A stretch of DNA of 36,929 nt from an uncultured Desulfotomaculum sp. GTDB lineage: Bacteria; Bacillota; Desulfotomaculia; Desulfotomaculales; Desulfotomaculaceae. Position 1 is the stretch's first letter, and every line of letters starts with the position of its first letter. Below, one piece after another: positions 9,753-19,478 of this stretch. A program made the translations under genes and the position numbers. The stretch covers positions 1-36,929 of the forward strand of contig CAMKDG010000024.1 of assembly GCA_946411205.1 (NCBI GenBank), in the 5' to 3' direction. Under the pieces are notes generated by a model. The model saw only the letters and a program-made list of their open reading frames with translations, was not told where the DNA came from and ran no database searches.

Positions 9753-11162
9753 GTGCTACACATTGATCATGACAGCAAAAAACCAATCTATCAGCAGATA
9801 TATGAACAAGTTAAACAGGATATTCTTAGCGGAAATTTGCCTATCGGCATACGGCTAACATCCACGAGGGCACTGGCAAGAGAACTGCAAATTGGACGGA
9901 ATACTGTTGAAAACGCTTACGCGCAATTAGTGCTGGAGGGATACATTACAAACGTGGCCAGCTCTGGCTATGTGGTCAATAATTTGCAATTTAATCTTAA
10001 CCAAAAAGCAAGGGCGCGATCAACAATCAGTGAAGCGGCGGCTGTTACTGCCAATTGTGGGACTGAAAATATCCGATATAACTTTCGATATGGAAATCTC
10101 GATGCTGCGAGTTTTCCGGATAAACTCTGGCGGAAGTATCTGACTGATGTATTGGCTGGACCGGAGGCGCAGGAAGTTCACAGCGACGGTGATGTAAAAG
10201 GAGATATAGAATTGCGAAGCCAACTCCTGGAATATTTGTATCACAGTCGGGGAGTCAATTGTAAACCGGAACAGATTATAATTTGTAGTGGCACACAAGC
10301 CGCTTTGGAAATTATAATAAAAATATTTCCCTATGTGGAAAAAAAGGTTGCCATGGAGGAGCCCTGTTATAACGGTGCCAGTGTCATTTTCCGAAGTAAT
10401 GGATTCAAAATTTTGCCGATATCGGTTTGTGAGGATGGGATTGAACTAAACGAACTGGCCACATCCTCTGCAAGAATGGTTCATATTGCGCCCTCCCATC
10501 AGTTTCCGATGGGCAGCGTTATGCCGATTCATAAGCGGATCGAAATACTAAACTGGGCGCGGCAGCATGATACTATTATTATCGAGGATGACTATGATAG
10601 TGAATTTCGTTATAACGGGCGGCCAATTCCATCGCTCCAATCCATTGATCAAGATGAGCGTGTCGTCTATGTTGGTACATTTTCCAAAGCACTTTCTCCG
10701 GGCCTTCGGATGGCGTATATGATCTTGCCGACCTGGTTGCTAACAGCCTATCAAAAGAGGTTTACTGGCTATCAATGTACCGTACCATTACTTGAGCAGA
10801 AAATTCTGGCCCGGTTTATGGCGGATGGTCATTGGGAAAAGCATGTTCGGAAAATTTGTCTGTCTCAAAAAAAGAAGCATGATATCTTAATTAGTGCAAT
10901 TAAACAAACGATGGGAAACAAAGTGCGAATTTATGGTCATCAAGCTGGCTTGCATATTCTGCTGGAGTTTTTAGATGGACAGCAGGAAGACGAACTGCTC
11001 CGGAAAGCACGTGAATGCAGCGTTAAGGTATATCCTGTATCCCCTTTCTGGCTGAACAAACAGAATTATAAGCATCATGCCCTTGTCTTGGGCTATGGCA
11101 TGATGCCGGAGAAGGACATTCCGAGGGCTGTGGAGATTTTATCCCGAGCCTGGTTCGATTAA
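9753..11162 (+). CDS. MocR/PdxR-type GntR regulator with aminotransferase domain
   Basis: GntR wHTH (PIYQQIYEQVKQDILSGNLPIGIRLTSTRALARELQIGRNTVENAYAQL) fused to a PLP aminotransferase fold (EDDYDSEFRYNGRPIPSLQ, GTFSKALSPGLRMAY). Confidence 0.9.
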   Translation: MLHIDHDSKKPIYQQIYEQVKQDILSGNLPIGIRLTSTRALARELQIGRNTVENAYAQLVLEGYITNVASSGYVVNNLQFNLNQKARARSTISEAAAVTANCGTENIRYNFRYGNLDAASFPDKLWRKYLTDVLAGPEAQEVHSDGDVKGDIELRSQLLEYLYHSRGVNCKPEQIIICSGTQAALEIIIKIFPYVEKKVAMEEPCYNGASVIFRSNGFKILPISVCEDGIELNELATSSARMVHIAPSHQFPMGSVMPIHKRIEILNWARQHDTIIIEDDYDSEFRYNGRPIPSLQSIDQDERVVYVGTFSKALSPGLRMAYMILPTWLLTAYQKRFTGYQCTVPLLEQKILARFMADGHWEKHVRKICLSQKKKHDILISAIKQTMGNKVRIYGHQAGLHILLEFLDGQQEDELLRKARECSVKVYPVSPFWLNKQNYKHHALVLGYGMMPEKDIPRAVEILSRAWFD

Positions 11163-11187
11163 ACCAACTGTATCCTATGAAATTATC

Positions 11188-11217
11188 AAAACCGGCTCTT
11201 ACAAAGGGGCCGGTTTT
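11188..11217 (+). terminator. Intrinsic terminator-like hairpin
   Basis: AAAACCGGCtc...ggGGCCGGTTTT after the MocR-like gene. Confidence 0.7.
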
Positions 11218-11264
11218 GCAATATAGTGAAGGGAAAAAGAAACAGCATAGAAGGAGGCTCTATT

Positions 11265-11735
11265 ATGCAACACCGCATGCAAACACACCCTTTGACTGAA
11301 CAACAGATAAACCACTTGCTTCTGCGAGCCCAAACCGGCAGTTTGGCAACCCTGAATCCCGATGGTACACCCTATAGTAACCCCATCCATTTTGTTTATT
11401 ATGATGAGGCAATCTTTATCCATGGGCTACCCAAGGGTAAAAAGCTGGACAATATTGCTCACGATTCCAGAGTTGGCTTTTCTGTTTACGAAATGAATGA
11501 ACTGCTGCTGGAGCCGCAGGGCAAACCATGCAATACAAATACGAAATACGAGAGTGTAATAATCTCCGGTATGGCCAAACTGGTGGATGATATCGAGGAA
11601 AAAAGAACTGTGCTGAAAAGAATTGTGGAAAAATATACGCCTCATATCGTAAACAATGAAATTCCAGACAATATGGTTAAAGGGACAGCGGTGATCCGCA
11701 TTGATGTTACGGAAATAACCGGAAAATACTATTGA
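11265..11735 (+). CDS. Pyridoxamine 5'-phosphate oxidase-like FMN-binding (PPOX-fold) protein
   Basis: GSLATLNPDGTPYSNPIHFVYYDEAIFIHGLPKGKKLDNIAHDSRVGFSVYE; aaggagg RBS. Confidence 0.85.
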   Translation: MQHRMQTHPLTEQQINHLLLRAQTGSLATLNPDGTPYSNPIHFVYYDEAIFIHGLPKGKKLDNIAHDSRVGFSVYEMNELLLEPQGKPCNTNTKYESVIISGMAKLVDDIEEKRTVLKRIVEKYTPHIVNNEIPDNMVKGTAVIRIDVTEITGKYY

Positions 11736-11785
11736 TAGCAAACGCAGAAGGGTGATTTTTTATTCCCACAAATTCAGCCTGGACA

Positions 11786-11823
11786 CGGGGTGTTGCATCA
11801 TGAATTGATGATGCGTCACCCCG
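11786..11823. terminator. Hairpin between convergent genes (bidirectional terminator-like)
   Basis: CGGGGTGttGCATCAT...ATGATGCgtCACCCCG. Confidence 0.5.
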
Positions 11824-11841
11824 CATTAGGTAAATCCTCAT

Positions 11842-13143
11842 TTATACGAAGCTTAAATCCTCACCCTTTAATATCTTCTTCATATTTTTCATGGGACACA
11901 TTTTGCCGCACATGGTACAGGTATCCTCACACTCAGGTTGAGATTCCTCTCGATACCTTCTGGCTTTTTCTGGATCGATGGCTAAAGAAATCATCCGGCT
12001 AAAGTCTACATCTGCACGAGCGGCACTCATTTCATTATCCCACTGACGGGCACCCGGGATTCCCTTGGCAATGTCTGCGGCATGGGCAGCAATCCGTGCT
12101 GCAATAATACCTTCCCTCATATCGTCTAGATTTGGTAAACGAAGATGCTCCGCAGGAGTTACAAAGCATAGGAAATCGGCACCATTAGCAGCAGCTATTG
12201 CACCTCCAATGGCACTGGTAATATGGTCATAACCAGGTGCAATATCCGTTACAATGGGACCCAGTACATAGAAGGGTGCACCATGGCATAGTTTTTTCTC
12301 TAATAAAACATTAGCTGCAATTTCATTTAAGGACATGTGACCAGGACCTTCTATCATCACCTGGACATTTCTTGCCCAGGCTCGTTTGGTTAACTCACCA
12401 AGGGTAATTAATTCTTCAATTTGAGCTGGGTCAGTAGAGTCATTTAAGGACCCGGGGCGGCAAGCATCTCCTAAACTTAAGGTTACGTCATATTTTTCGC
12501 AAATATCAAGTAGCCGATCATAATACTCATAGAAAGGATTTTCTTGCTTGTTAAGTTCCATCCAGGCAAAAAGCAGTGAACCACCGCGGGAAACGATATT
12601 AGTCAGTCTTTTATTACGTTTTACCCGTTCTGCAGTAGCCCTATTCATGCCACAATGGATAGTCATAAAATCCACACCATCCTGGGCATGTTTTTCTACA
12701 ACAGAAAAGAACTCATCCATGGTGATATCCTTTAAATCCTTATCCAGCATACCCACTGCATCATACATAGGCACAGTACCAATCATAACGGGTGACATAT
12801 CAATAAGTTTACGTCGAAATTCTTGTGTCTTTCCATAGCAGCTTAAATCCATGATAGCGGTGGTCTTTAACTCTACCGCCGTTCTTACCTTCTCCAATTC
12901 CAGAGTAAGATCATAGCAATCTTTAGAGACACCCAGGTTTACATTGATTTTGGTGCTAAGACCCTGTCCAACTCCCTCAGGATCAAGATTTTTATGGTTT
13001 TTGTTAGCGGGGATAGCAACTTTTCCCTCTGCCACCAACGAACGTAACATTTCTGGAGCCATATTTTCCTTTTTGGCTACAGTAAGCATTTGGTCTGTAA
13101 TGATACCCTTTTTAGCAGCATCCATTTGAGTGGTATAAATCAT
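11842..13143 (-). CDS. thiC: Phosphomethylpyrimidine synthase ThiC
   Basis: [55 protein letters not shown]-terminal [15 protein letters not shown] Fe-S motif. Confidence 0.97.
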   Translation of the reverse strand: MIYTTQMDAAKKGIITDQMLTVAKKENMAPEMLRSLVAEGKVAIPANKNHKNLDPEGVGQGLSTKINVNLGVSKDCYDLTLELEKVRTAVELKTTAIMDLSCYGKTQEFRRKLIDMSPVMIGTVPMYDAVGMLDKDLKDITMDEFFSVVEKHAQDGVDFMTIHCGMNRATAERVKRNKRLTNIVSRGGSLLFAWMELNKQENPFYEYYDRLLDICEKYDVTLSLGDACRPGSLNDSTDPAQIEELITLGELTKRAWARNVQVMIEGPGHMSLNEIAANVLLEKKLCHGAPFYVLGPIVTDIAPGYDHITSAIGGAIAAANGADFLCFVTPAEHLRLPNLDDMREGIIAARIAAHAADIAKGIPGARQWDNEMSAARADVDFSRMISLAIDPEKARRYREESQPECEDTCTMCGKMCPMKNMKKILKGEDLSFV

Positions 13144-13211
13144 TTTCTTTTCCCCTTTCTTTTCGTAGCAGTTAGGGGCTTAACCACATTCGTGATGGTG
13201 AAGCTTTTAGA

Positions 13212-13242
13212 CAAAAAAGAAGCTTACCCGAAAGTAAGCTTC
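13212..13242 (-). terminator. Intrinsic terminator in thiC leader (riboswitch expression platform)
   Basis: Minus strand GAAGCTTACtttcggGTAAGCTTC followed by TTTTTT. Confidence 0.8.
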
Positions 13243-13259
13243 TTAATGGTTAAACACAT

Positions 13260-13342
13260 CAAAGCTTCCCTACGGTGGTACTAGCCACATCAGGTTCAAG
13301 GGTTGGAGTTGGTCTCCTCTCAGCCGTTAGGCACCCCTAGCA
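13260..13342 (-). ncRNA. TPP riboswitch
   Basis: Minus strand: CTAGGGGTGCCTAACGGCTGAGAGGAGACC...ACCCTTGAACCTGATGTGGCTAGTACCACCGTAGGGAAGC, the THI-box consensus, upstream of thiC. Confidence 0.96.
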
Positions 13343-13427
13343 TGTAGTTATTATAATTGACCTATGAATTACCTGTAAAGAGAAATTTTGATAGCACATT
13401 TTCAGTGAGCAAGAGCATTAATAGGTA

Positions 13428-13450
13428 AAAAAACCCCCAAGTGGGGGTTT
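13428..13450 (-). terminator. Intrinsic terminator of MATE gene
   Basis: CCCCCacttGGGGG flanked by A and T runs. Confidence 0.8.
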
Positions 13451-13451
13451 T

Positions 13452-14879
13452 TTATTGGATCAGACTGGTGATACTTTTCTTTTTCCAAGACCATCGATAG
13501 TAGGAATATTGTAGAACCAGACTAACAATGAAGGCCGCCGGGTAACCGATCCAGATTCCCTGGATGCCAAGACTGGTAAAATGGGACAGATAGTAGGCCA
13601 CGGGAACCTCAACCAGCCAGATAGAAATCACACTGAACACTGTTGGCCACAGGACAGTTCCACTGGCGCGCATGGTGGCGGTAATAATCTGAGCGTGGCC
13701 AAAAATCAAATAACTCCAGAGTGTAATCATAAGGAGGCTATGGGCAATCTGCAAGGTGTGCTCACTTGTTATAAACCAAGATAAAATATTCCGGGAAAAT
13801 AGATAGATCAGTATAATGATAACTCCACCAATCACATAGTTAAGCCAAATCCCAGCTCGAACCACATCCTTAAGGCGACCAAGCTGGTTGGCCCCAATGG
13901 ACTGCGAGGCGAAAATAGAAACAGCAATCCCCAGGCTAACTGCCGGCATCTGTACATAACTAACAACCTGGTTTACTGCCCCATACGCTGCGGTGGCATC
14001 GGAGCCAAATTTGTTGACAAAGGTAATAACGGCAATTTCAGAAAGGGACACCAAGATCATGCTGATGCTTGAGGGAATGCCAAGGCGCAGCAGTAATTTT
14101 AAGATATCAAAGTCGATGCGCAGGTGCCGCCGAACAGATGCATCAAATTGTAAAGAATGGTTGGTTTTGCTAAGATAAATAAGCATTAACACAAAGGTAA
14201 TTACCGTTGACACCACCGAGGCGTACGCCGCACCGTAAAGGCCAAGCTCTGGCAGTCCCAACCAACCAAAGATGAGGATGGGCAACAGAACCAGGTTTAG
14301 GACAGTGCTGACAATGAGCGAGTAAAAGGGTGTATTGGCATCCCCGGTACCCCGCATAAAAGTTGTGTAGGCAAAATATAAGAACAGAACTGGCATAGAC
14401 CAAAACAAAATCCTGGCATAATGAACACTGGTGTCGATAATATTGGCCGGGGTGCCCAGTAAATTTAGGATATCCCGGGTGAAGATGCCCCCAAGCAATG
14501 CCAGCACTAGGCCAAGGAGGAAGGTAAAAGTAAGGGTTGTCCCAACGATTGCCTTCATCTTCTCTTCATTTCGTGCCCCATAAGCCTGGCCAATTAAGAT
14601 CGAACTACCTGCCCCAATGCCAATGGTGAAGGAAACAAGCAAAAAGAATAGCGGAAAGAAGGCTGAAATTGCTGCTAAAGCGTCCACGCCGAGCCACCTA
14701 CCGACAACGATGCTGCCGACCAGTTGGCCTACCGATTGCAGCGCATTACTGAGTATCAGTGGTACGAGAAAAACAAGCATTGATCGCCATACCGTTGGAT
14801 TGCCAAACTGTTGCGATGACGAAGCTACTGCTGCTTCGCCTACTTCTGGCGAGGAATTGTTGCTAATTGTTTTATCCAT
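13452..14879 (-). CDS. MATE family efflux transporter
   Basis: 12-TM MatE protein (MLVFLVPLILSNALQSVGQLVGSIVVGRWLGVDALAAISAFFP); start at MDKTISNN chosen, the longer ORF begins at 15032. Confidence 0.9.
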   Translation of the reverse strand: MDKTISNNSSPEVGEAAVASSSQQFGNPTVWRSMLVFLVPLILSNALQSVGQLVGSIVVGRWLGVDALAAISAFFPLFFLLVSFTIGIGAGSSILIGQAYGARNEEKMKAIVGTTLTFTFLLGLVLALLGGIFTRDILNLLGTPANIIDTSVHYARILFWSMPVLFLYFAYTTFMRGTGDANTPFYSLIVSTVLNLVLLPILIFGWLGLPELGLYGAAYASVVSTVITFVLMLIYLSKTNHSLQFDASVRRHLRIDFDILKLLLRLGIPSSISMILVSLSEIAVITFVNKFGSDATAAYGAVNQVVSYVQMPAVSLGIAVSIFASQSIGANQLGRLKDVVRAGIWLNYVIGGVIIILIYLFSRNILSWFITSEHTLQIAHSLLMITLWSYLIFGHAQIITATMRASGTVLWPTVFSVISIWLVEVPVAYYLSHFTSLGIQGIWIGYPAAFIVSLVLQYSYYRWSWKKKSITSLIQ

Positions 14880-15036
14880 AGTTCTAAAAAACTCCTTACA
14901 TAATTTTGCATGGTTCACTAAATACTTTTTATGAAAAGCGTTATTGTTCGAATGATTGTTCGGCTCAACAATAGACATTATACGCATTTGTTTTCTAACG
15001 CGCAAGGCGTTTTTTTTATTTTTCCCAAACAATTTG

Positions 15037-15068
15037 AATTATAGTTTATTTATAGGCAAACTATAATT
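15037..15068. promoter_or_regulatory. Perfect 11-bp-arm palindrome in divergent intergenic region (possible operator or hairpin)
   Basis: AATTATAGTTT / AAACTATAATT. Confidence 0.4.
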
Positions 15069-15187
15069 GGTGTTGTTTGCTTTTTATGGTTATTCCAAAG
15101 TATTGACATAATCCAATAACGGAAGTAAAATTAAATTAATGATTTAGTAAATTACTAGTTTAGTAAAATTGATTTGGGGGTAAGGTT

Positions 15188-15667
15188 ATGAAAATACCAA
15201 CGACTTTAAAGCATAAACCTGTCATTGTCTCTGACAATTATGAAAATGTTGACGGCAGATATGCTTATCATACAGATGCCAAGGGACTTTCACTGGGATT
15301 AGCTCAGTGGAATGATCGAGGCAAGGTAGATATTTCGGCCAAAGTATGGAGATACACCGGAGAAAAGTGGTCCAGACAGTCTGAAGAATTACCGTTACAC
15401 CGTGTGCTTGACCTGGCGATTCTCGTTTGTAGAGCAAAACTTCATTTTCGAGAGGCGTATCGGTACGAGAAATTATATGATCCCGAAAACCCTGTGATTG
15501 ACAGAGTCGCTTTGCAGGGAGATGCCATGACAGTGGCAGTATGCACGGACAATGAAAAGATTAACGAGGATATTAAATTATTCAGCCAAGCACTCAGTAA
15601 TGATGATGAGCTTATTGGGGAACGCTTACGTACTTTAGCAAGCATATTAAAAGAGATGGGATATTGA
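15188..15667 (+). CDS. Conserved protein of unknown function (probably DUF6530 family)
   Basis: ORF with RBS gggggtaagg; sequence (GRYAYHTDAKGLSLGLAQWNDRGKVDISAKVWR) resembles the DUF6530 family from memory. Confidence 0.7.
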   Translation: MKIPTTLKHKPVIVSDNYENVDGRYAYHTDAKGLSLGLAQWNDRGKVDISAKVWRYTGEKWSRQSEELPLHRVLDLAILVCRAKLHFREAYRYEKLYDPENPVIDRVALQGDAMTVAVCTDNEKINEDIKLFSQALSNDDELIGERLRTLASILKEMGY

Positions 15668-15945
15668 TGAAAAAAATTAACATTTTAGTCTTCCTAGACG
15701 ATGCTGGCAAAATTGTGCAAATTCCTGCACCAAACAGGACCAAAATTCCGGTCTTAGCCTATTTAGCCAGCAAATTTGAGGCAGATCGGATTTACAGCGA
15801 AAAAGAGGTCAACGCAATTATCGATGCCTGGCATACTTTTGGAGATTACTTTATCTTGAGAAGGTTGCTGATTGATTACAAGTTTCTTGAGCGGACACCC
15901 GATGGAGCAAAATATTGGATTATTAAAAAAGAAGGTGATATCTGA
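15667..15945 (+). CDS. DUF2087-like protein
   Basis: ILVFLDDAGKIVQIPAPNRTKIPVLAYLASKFEADRIYSEKEVNAIIDAWHTFGDYFILRRLLIDYKFLERTPDGAKYWI matches the DUF2087 pattern. Confidence 0.75.
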   Translation: MKKINILVFLDDAGKIVQIPAPNRTKIPVLAYLASKFEADRIYSEKEVNAIIDAWHTFGDYFILRRLLIDYKFLERTPDGAKYWIIKKEGDI

Positions 15946-16295
15946 TGGATAGAAAAAAGGAGTTGAAAGAACAATACAAGCAAATAAAGCCACCGATGGG
16001 GATTTTCACGATTCGCTCTAACGACGGTAATAAATGCTTTATTGAAGTAACGCCTAATTTAAAAGGCAAGATAAACAGTGCCAAGTTTCAATTAGAGAAT
16101 GGATCTCACCGTAACCGAGAGTTACAACAGGCCTGGCGGGAGCTTGGTGAAACAGCTTTCACCATTGAGATACTGGAAAATCTTGAATATGATAAAGATG
16201 AAACGAAAACCGATTACACAGAGGATTTAGCCTTGTTAAAACTGATGTGGGAAGAAAAATTGACCGAAGAAGGAATGGAGTTTTATAAAAGATGA
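15945..16295 (+). CDS. GIY-YIG nuclease family-like protein
   Basis: MGIFTIRSNDGNKCFIEVTPNLKGKINSAKFQLENGSHRNRELQQAWRELGETAFTIEILE; overlaps upstream gene by 1 nt. Confidence 0.65.
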   Translation: MDRKKELKEQYKQIKPPMGIFTIRSNDGNKCFIEVTPNLKGKINSAKFQLENGSHRNRELQQAWRELGETAFTIEILENLEYDKDETKTDYTEDLALLKLMWEEKLTEEGMEFYKR

Positions 16296-16960
16296 AGATC
16301 GTTGTCATAAATGGCAGCCCGAAAGGTAGAAAAGGCAATACGAATGTGATCGTAAGTTCACTAGTAAAGGGTGCTGAGGAAGCGGGAGCACAAACGACCA
16401 ATATTTTCTTGGCAGAGAAAAATATTAATCACTGCACGGGCTGCATTACCTGCTGGTTTAAACCTGGACAATGTGTTATTAATGACGATATGATCGAGGT
16501 CATTGCACAAATGGGGGATGCCAATGTTATCATCTTGGCTACCCCGGTGTATTGTGAAAATATGACAGGTTTGTTAAAGATGTTTATCGATAGGTTGACC
16601 ATGGTTGCTAACCCCTATTCCTACAGCAATGCAACCTCCCAGGCAGTAGCTGCCCAACAGGAACAAGGGCCACAATCGCCAAAGCTGATGATGATATCGA
16701 CCTGCGGTTTTCCGAACAAGGAAACCTTTGCTGTTCTGGCACATTGGTACAAAAGATTTACCCAGAATATGAGAACGGAATCACTGGGAGAGATCTATGT
16801 AACCCGGGGAAAATATTTATCTGATCCACCACAAGAAATAAGAGAGGCGGTAGCTGCTTATTTGGTTGCGGTAGAAAATGCAGGTAGAGAAATAGCAACA
16901 AAGTTGCAGATTGCGGACCAAACCCGGGCATTGTTAGACACACCCTTTGCCACAGAATAG
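16292..16960 (+). CDS. NADPH-dependent FMN reductase / flavodoxin-fold oxidoreductase
   Basis: MKIVVINGSPKGRKGNTNVIVSSLVKGAEEAG...GCITCWFKPGQCVINDDM...ATPVYCENMTGLLKMFIDR. Confidence 0.9.
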   Translation: MKIVVINGSPKGRKGNTNVIVSSLVKGAEEAGAQTTNIFLAEKNINHCTGCITCWFKPGQCVINDDMIEVIAQMGDANVIILATPVYCENMTGLLKMFIDRLTMVANPYSYSNATSQAVAAQQEQGPQSPKLMMISTCGFPNKETFAVLAHWYKRFTQNMRTESLGEIYVTRGKYLSDPPQEIREAVAAYLVAVENAGREIATKLQIADQTRALLDTPFATE

Positions 16961-16990
16961 ATGCTAAAAAGTAATTTGCTTTGCCTTAGT

Positions 16991-17034
16991 AAAATGCCGT
17001 GTCCACGAAGGATGTTCATAGGACACGGCATTTT
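16991..17034. terminator. Bidirectional terminator between convergent genes
   Basis: AAAATGCCGTGTCC / GGACACGGCATTTT perfect inverted repeat. Confidence 0.85.
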
Positions 17035-17035
17035 G

Positions 17036-17800
17036 CTATGCTTTCATACCGGTATAAATTAGAATCGCATCTCTTAAAAAGGCTGCAGCTCCGGGGTGTT
17101 TGGCATCATAGTAGGCGGTAAATCTTTCGTCATCCACATACATTTGAGCAAGTCCTGCATGTGCTTCTTTGGTATAGCTATCCCAGGAAAAGCTTAACCA
17201 TTGACGGTGCAGCTCCGCTGTCTTTTGAGCCAGTTCGCCAGCGGGATCACCGGTTTTAAAAGCAGCATGGAGTGTTTCTATAACCTCCTGGCCAAGCCTG
17301 GTAAGCTCTGCATATTGTTCTTGGGACATACCTTTTATTTTAGCATTTGATTTGTCAATAGCTTCGTCACCGTATTTGGCACGAATTTCCTGACCATACT
17401 TCTCTTCATTATCATCAAGTAACCTTTGCTTAAAGCCTACAAATTTTTCCTGATCACTCATGGTAACTCTCCCTTCTGTTAAAGCAATTGTTTTCTCAAC
17501 ATTGGCAATCAACAAATTCAATTGTTCCCTCTTGGTCAGAAGCTTTGCATGGTGTTCTCTTAGTGCCTTTGCTCCATCAAAGGCAGGTGCGGTTACGATT
17601 TCTTTAATGCTTTCCAAGCTCACACCCAGTTCCCGGTAAAAAAGAATCTGTTGCAGTCGATCAACCTCAGCTTGACCATAAATGCGATATCCTGAAGAAT
17701 TAATTCTTGCCGGCTTAAGAAGTCCTACTTCATCATAATATCGCAGTGTCCTGGTGCTGATACCTGCTATCTGACCTAGCTTTTGCACGGTATATTCCAT
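17036..17800 (-). CDS. MerR family regulator with TipAS antibiotic-recognition domain
   Basis: MEYTVQKLGQIAGISTRTLRYYDEVGLLKPARINSSGYRIYGQAEVDRLQQI plus C-terminal TipAS domain. Confidence 0.92.
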   Translation of the reverse strand: MEYTVQKLGQIAGISTRTLRYYDEVGLLKPARINSSGYRIYGQAEVDRLQQILFYRELGVSLESIKEIVTAPAFDGAKALREHHAKLLTKREQLNLLIANVEKTIALTEGRVTMSDQEKFVGFKQRLLDDNEEKYGQEIRAKYGDEAIDKSNAKIKGMSQEQYAELTRLGQEVIETLHAAFKTGDPAGELAQKTAELHRQWLSFSWDSYTKEAHAGLAQMYVDDERFTAYYDAKHPGAAAFLRDAILIYTGMKA

Positions 17801-17861
17801 GCCCTCACCTCCTGACAAGATCACTATACAGATTTACGTAACGTCAATGTCAATAGTATTT

Positions 17862-17903
17862 CCACAAAAAATTACCCACCCCCGGTTTTAAGGGATGGGT
17901 AAT
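17862..17903 (-). terminator. Intrinsic terminator of SLH gene
   Basis: Minus: ATTACCCATCCC...GGGGGTGGGTAATTTTTT. Confidence 0.75.
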
Positions 17904-17914
17904 GGGTTAATCGT

Positions 17915-18859
17915 TTATTCCAGCACTCTGATGGCTTTAGCGGTTCCTTGGATCGGATAGGATTCTGCTACGGGGCCTGTAAGTTCCACTTCCACCTTGG
18001 TTCCTTCTTTTAGATCTGACAGGGAAATCTCAGTGTCACCCTTCATCAATGAGGTATCCTCAGTAATTTTTACAATGGCTTGATCATACGTAGTATCTTC
18101 TTCAAGTTGGCCTTCTACGCGAAGACCGGTTGTTTCTTGCTTGTCATTGGTGATGATTTCCGTTATTTCTCCCCGAACATCGGATTTTTGTTCAGAGGCC
18201 GGTGTCTCACGCAGCGGGATAGCGTGTTGCAAGGTGTTAAGGGTTCTATTCAAGATAACCGCCAACTCTGCTCTGGTAATCGGGTCATGGGGATAAAACT
18301 GTTGGGAGTCCTTACCCTTCATAATGCCCGTGTTAAAAATAAGGCTGATAGCATTTTGGTCTTCCTGGGATAGATTTTGGGTGTCAGCATAGACAGGCCA
18401 CATCAGAGTGGCGACAACCCCTAAACTCTTTGCCCTAAAGGAGTTATTAATCGCCTTGGCCATTTCCAATCTAGTCACCGGTTGGTCAGGGTTAAATTTA
18501 CGATTCTCTGTGGCAATGACGCCGTTTAAACCACATTTTAAGATAACATCACTATACCATTGTCCAGCTTGAATATCATCATAAAAATCCGTAGCGGTGG
18601 GAGCTTTGACAAATTTCAAGTTATCATAATTAAAATCAAAGATCCTGTCCAAAGAGGCGGCCAATTCGGCCCTAGTTACTTGTGTATTGGGGCTAAAGGT
18701 ATCATTACTGACACCCTTCAGGTAACCTTTTTGATAAATTGTTTCAATTTCAGTGGCGGCCCAGTGACCGGCTACGTCTGTAAAGGGAGTCTGAGCTAAA
18801 ACGGTAGTAGGAAACAACAGCAAAGCACTTAGCACGAACGGAAACAACTTTTTCTTCAT
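17915..18859 (-). CDS. S-layer homology (SLH) domain protein
   Basis: Signal peptide plus three SLH repeats (FTDVAGHWAATEIETIYQKGYLKGVSNDTFSPNTQVTRAELAASLDRI ...). Confidence 0.92.
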   Translation of the reverse strand: MKKKLFPFVLSALLLFPTTVLAQTPFTDVAGHWAATEIETIYQKGYLKGVSNDTFSPNTQVTRAELAASLDRIFDFNYDNLKFVKAPTATDFYDDIQAGQWYSDVILKCGLNGVIATENRKFNPDQPVTRLEMAKAINNSFRAKSLGVVATLMWPVYADTQNLSQEDQNAISLIFNTGIMKGKDSQQFYPHDPITRAELAVILNRTLNTLQHAIPLRETPASEQKSDVRGEITEIITNDKQETTGLRVEGQLEEDTTYDQAIVKITEDTSLMKGDTEISLSDLKEGTKVEVELTGPVAESYPIQGTAKAIRVLE

Positions 18860-19001
18860 CTAGATCCTCTCCTTGACGTCTATATTGTTAGCTACTTAAT
18901 AGACGCGTGGTTCATCAAGAATGTAACAGTGAACTGACGAAGGGATAACGGTCCTGCAAAGAGATAACAATAAGAACATCAAGGGCTAGGGAGGACAGCA
19001 G

Positions 19002-19373
19002 ATGATTACTAAGCTTTTACACGTATCTGTACCAGTGGGCGATTACGACGAGGCTCTAAAATGGTATACAGAAAAATTAGGTTTGGAAGTACGTAAAGAC
19101 AATACATTTGGTGAGGGTTTTCGTTTTCTAACTGTGGGTGCCAAACAGCAGCCGGAGCTTGAGATTGTCCTGGTTAAAAATCAACCGGGCGTCATAGAGG
19201 TTGGTAAGGTCTCTGCGTGGGTTTTCGGCACAGACAATTGCCGTCAGGAGGTAGTAACATTAAAGGCGCGGGGCGTGCAGATTTTAAGCGAACCAGAGGA
19301 AGTGCCCTGGGGAATACAGGCTGCCTTTGCTGACCCGTATGGCAATACCTTTGTACTGGTGGAAGCAAAATAA
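19002..19373 (+). CDS. VOC (glyoxalase/bleomycin resistance) family protein
   Basis: LLHVSVPVGDYDEALKWYTEKLGLEVRKD...FADPYGNTFVLVE. Confidence 0.9.
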   Translation: MITKLLHVSVPVGDYDEALKWYTEKLGLEVRKDNTFGEGFRFLTVGAKQQPELEIVLVKNQPGVIEVGKVSAWVFGTDNCRQEVVTLKARGVQILSEPEEVPWGIQAAFADPYGNTFVLVEAK

Positions 19374-19433
19374 AGTAAAACCTTGGCAATGACCGATTGC
19401 TGCAGCAGCCAGAGCTAAGGTTTTGTGAACGAA

Positions 19434-19478
19434 AAGTTAACCCCCAAGCGACAGTTTTAATCGCTTAGGGGTTAACTT
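19434..19478. terminator. Bidirectional terminator
   Basis: AAGTTAACCCCcAAGCGA / TCGCTTaGGGGTTAACTT, between convergent genes. Confidence 0.8.

Noticed and set aside
14997-15020. AACGC gcaag GCGTT TTTTTT terminator on plus strand
   Set aside because: No plus-strand gene upstream (MATE is minus strand); only 5-bp stem, so not listed as a feature.
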